A stretch of DNA of 7,727 bases from NCBI GenBank assembly GCA_934486705.1, contig CAKSQS010000074.1, positions 1 to 7,727 of the forward strand. Reading direction: 5' to 3'. The notes under the pieces were generated by a model. The model was given only the letters and a program-made list of their open reading frames with translations, did not search any database and was not told the origin of the DNA. This stretch comes from an uncultured Eubacteriales bacterium (GTDB lineage Bacteria > Bacillota > Clostridia > Oscillospirales > Acutalibacteraceae). The position numbers and the translations under genes are program-made. Shown piece by piece: positions 6,530-7,727 of this stretch (its first letter is position 1; each line of letters starts with the position of its first letter).

Positions 6530-6558
6530 TTGACAAATGAATTTTGAGGTGCTATAAT
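6530..6558 (+). promoter_or_regulatory. Near-perfect SigA promoter of the binding-protein gene
   Basis: TTGACA (6530-6535), a 17-bp spacer and TATAAT (6553-6558) match the consensus exactly, with an extended -10 TG at 6550-6551. A-tracts at 6483-6486, 6490-6493, 6499-6505 and 6520-6523 resemble an UP element. Transcription should begin near 6565, giving a 40-nt A-rich leader and AGGGGAG (6591-6597) 7 nt before the ATG. High expression is expected unless the site is repressed. Confidence 0.9.
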
Positions 6559-6604
6559 ACGGACATACTTCAAAAAAACAAAAAATTCAAAGGGGAGTTA
6601 AAAA

Positions 6605-7408
6605 ATGAAAATCACAACAAAAATTCTTTGCGGCGTATCTGCACTTCTTATGGTTTTAACCTGCGGCGGCTGCGGCAGCAAGAAAGACACTGCATCGGAC
6701 AACAAATCAGAGGCAAGCTACACAGCAGAGGCAGGCAAGCTTATAATGGCTACCAACGCATCGTTCCCGCCCTATGAATACAAAGAGGGGGATAAGATTG
6801 TAGGTATCGACGCCGAGGTTGCAAAGCTTATAGCCGATAAGTTAGGCCTTGAACTTGAAATTGCGGACGTTGAGTTCGACTCCATCATCCCGGGCGTTCA
6901 GACCGGAAAGTACGATATGGGTATGGCCGGTATGACCGTTACCGAAAAACGTAAGGAAAGCGTTAATTTCTCGGATTCCTATGCTAAGGGCGTTCAGGTC
7001 GTAATAGTTAAAGAGGGCAGCGACATAAAGACCCTTGACGACTTAAACGGCAAGAAGATAGGCACACAGCAGGGCACAACCGGTTACATTTACGCATCCG
7101 ATACACCTGAAAAGGGCGGCTACGGCGAAGAAAACGTTGTAGGCTACGATAACGGCTCGGTTGCCGTTGAGGCACTTAAGAGCGGCAAGGTTGACTGCGT
7201 TATAATCGATAACGAGCCTGCAAAGGCATACGTTAAGGCTAACACCGGTCTTAAAATTCTTGATACCGAATTTACCAACGAAGACTACGCGATCTGCTTC
7301 TCCAAGAAAAACACCGAGCTGCAGAAAAAGGTTAACGACGCGCTTAACGAGCTTAAAGCAAGCGGCGAGTTCCAGAAGGTAGTTGACAAGTACATTAAAG
7401 CTGACTGA
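6605..7408 (+). CDS. Amino acid ABC transporter substrate-binding lipoprotein (SBP family 3)
   Basis: This protein captures a polar amino acid outside the cell and passes it to an ABC importer. It has 267 residues. A signal peptide (KITTK then a hydrophobic stretch 7-19) ends at LTCGGC, with lipidation probably at C23, then a polar linker rich in D, S and K (25-43). The mature domain begins GKLIMATNASFPPYEY (44-59), followed by GIDAEVAKLIADKLG (67-81), FDSIIPGVQTGKYDMGMAGMTVTEKR (91-116) and IGTQQGTTGYIY (152-163). IIDNEPAKAY (200-209) is the second hinge region. By analogy with HisJ and related proteins, R116 and T158 should bind the ligand carboxylate and D202 the amino group, with F54 and Y57 lining the pocket. 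The exact amino acid cannot be read. It has its own strong promoter and ribosome binding site. Permease and ATPase genes are not visible within the remaining 319 bp. Confidence 0.95.
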   Translation: MKITTKILCGVSALLMVLTCGGCGSKKDTASDNKSEASYTAEAGKLIMATNASFPPYEYKEGDKIVGIDAEVAKLIADKLGLELEIADVEFDSIIPGVQTGKYDMGMAGMTVTEKRKESVNFSDSYAKGVQVVIVKEGSDIKTLDDLNGKKIGTQQGTTGYIYASDTPEKGGYGEENVVGYDNGSVAVEALKSGKVDCVIIDNEPAKAYVKANTGLKILDTEFTNEDYAICFSKKNTELQKKVNDALNELKASGEFQKVVDKYIKAD

Positions 7409-7447
7409 TTTAAATACAATAAGGCTGTTATCGGGTGAAACGAGGCA

Positions 7448-7538
7448 GAGGGAGAAAAAAACATAATCATTTGAATTTGAAGATTTTCTCTCCCTCCGTC
7501 ACGGCTCACGCCGTGCCACCTCCCTCGTCAGAGGGAGG
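7448..7538. repeat. Cluster of four GAGGGAG/CTCCCTC elements with nested hairpins
   Basis: GAGGGAGA (7448-7455) pairs with TCTCCCTC (7489-7496) across a 33-nt AT-rich loop. CACGGC-TCAC-GCCGTG forms a second hairpin (7500-7515). CCTCCCTC-GTCA-GAGGGAGG forms a third (7519-7538). Because the same heptamer core occurs four times in both orientations, alternative pairings are possible, for example 7448-7454 with 7519-7526 region copies. Confidence 0.7.
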
Positions 7539-7571
7539 CTCAGTCTGTCGATAAACTCCAAATTCTATTTT

Positions 7572-7600
7572 TGCGGCGGTAACGCCGCATTTACGTTTTT
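7572..7600 (+). terminator. GC-rich hairpin with GTAA loop and trailing T-run, possible terminator
   Basis: TGCGGCG (7572-7578), loop GTAA (a GNRA-type tetraloop in RNA) and CGCCGCA (7583-7589) form a 7-bp GC-rich stem followed by TTTACGTTTTT. It could end transcripts of the binding-protein gene, 164 bp after its stop. The interrupted T-run makes this tentative, and it may only be part of the repeat block. Confidence 0.35.
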
Positions 7601-7625
7601 CCGCTGACATGCGCGGCGGAAAAAC
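7595..7625. repeat. 10-bp inverted repeat GTTTTTCCGC / GCGGAAAAAC
   Basis: The arms at 7595-7604 and 7616-7625 are exact reverse complements with an 11-nt loop (TGACATGCGCG). The left arm contains the T-run that follows the preceding hairpin, so the two structures compete for it. No function is evident. Confidence 0.65.
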
Positions 7626-7636
7626 ACCTTGTAAGC

Positions 7637-7663
7637 GAAAAATAGCTTTTAAAGCTATTTTTC
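7637..7663. terminator. 13-bp palindrome with A-run and T-run ends, possible bidirectional terminator
   Basis: GAAAAATAGCTTT (7637-7649), a central T, and AAAGCTATTTTTC (7651-7663) are perfectly complementary. In either direction an AT-rich stem is followed by TTTTT, the layout of a bidirectional intrinsic terminator. The stem has few GC pairs, so the call is weak. Outer CCTTG (7627-7631) and CAAGG (7663-7667) can add to the stem. Confidence 0.35.
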
Positions 7664-7703
7664 AAGGGCACTGGGGTGGTATTGGCGGGGATAGAGTGCA
7701 GTC

Positions 7704-7722
7704 CGAAAATCTTTGATTTTCG
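7704..7722. repeat. 8-bp inverted repeat CGAAAATC / GATTTTCG near the window end
   Basis: The arms at 7704-7711 and 7715-7722 are separated by TTT. This is the last of the series of hairpins. The sequence stops 5 bp later, so it cannot be told whether another unit follows. Confidence 0.6.
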
Positions 7723-7727
7723 AGCGA

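Larger units (their letters stand above)
7409..7727. other. Gene-free 319-bp tail densely packed with hairpins
   Basis: No open frame here has a start, ribosome binding site or family resemblance. The first 40 bp are plain AT-rich sequence. From about 7448 to the end there are at least six inverted repeats: arms at 7448/7489, 7500/7510, 7519/7531, 7572/7583, 7595/7616, 7637/7651 and 7704/7715. The region is continuous with the window end, so the element may extend further. The CACGGC...GCCGTG and CTCCCTC...GAGGGAG segment resembles dispersed intergenic repeats I associate from memory with gut Clostridia. That resemblance is unverified. Confidence 0.6.

Noticed and set aside
7409..7727. CRISPR array or tRNA in the hairpin-rich tail
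   Set aside because: The inverted repeats differ from one another and are not regularly spaced direct repeats. No cloverleaf or CCA-type acceptor arrangement was found.

Overview
The window looks like chromosomal DNA of a low-to-mid GC, Gram-positive anaerobe, most likely an uncultured gut or rumen member of class Clostridia (inference). Support for this: an oxygen-sensitive glycyl radical enzyme with its radical SAM activase, a DUF421/DUF4363 membrane pair typical of Firmicutes, strong AGGAGG-type ribosome binding sites, SigA-type promoters and a lipoprotein solute-binding protein. No rRNA, tRNA, CRISPR array, transposase or phage gene was found. A species cannot be named from the sequence.

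Layout. Bases 1-1476 (+) carry the 3' 491 codons of peptide chain release factor 3 (prfC). The start and P-loop lie upstream of the window. A 17-bp perfect hairpin (1502-1539) separates it from a convergent operon on the minus strand. That operon is a glycyl radical enzyme of the pyruvate formate-lyase superfamily (4426-2366), translationally coupled by an ATGA overlap to its radical SAM activating enzyme (2369-1542). A 150-bp divergent promoter region (4427-4576) separates it from an AraC-family regulator (4577-5335, +), which is the obvious candidate regulator of the glycyl radical operon. A 9-bp direct repeat in this interval is placed as expected for such a regulator's sites. Next on the plus strand comes a coupled pair: a DUF421 (YetF-like) membrane protein (5394-6065) and a DUF4363 protein (6062-6436). 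The second gene's stop codon lies inside a 19-bp perfect inverted repeat built from 12-bp-phased heptamers. A near-perfect SigA promoter (TTGACA-17-TATAAT with extended -10) then drives an amino-acid ABC transporter substrate-binding lipoprotein (6605-7408). The last 319 bp contain no gene but at least six perfect hairpins.

How the genes work together. The AraC regulator probably senses a small molecule and switches on the glycyl radical enzyme. The activase would use S-adenosylmethionine to install a radical on the C-terminal glycine, allowing radical chemistry (dehydration, decarboxylation or C-C/C-S cleavage) on an unknown substrate. The enzyme has a GCYE thiyl/Glu motif like dehydratases and decarboxylases, not the CC pair of true pyruvate formate-lyase. 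It also has an unusual cysteine cluster after that motif and a cysteine directly before the radical glycine. It matches none of the characterised subfamilies I can recall, so this three-gene unit is the best candidate here for an undescribed catabolic system. The DUF421/DUF4363 pair and the amino-acid binding protein look like independent transcription units with housekeeping or envelope roles.
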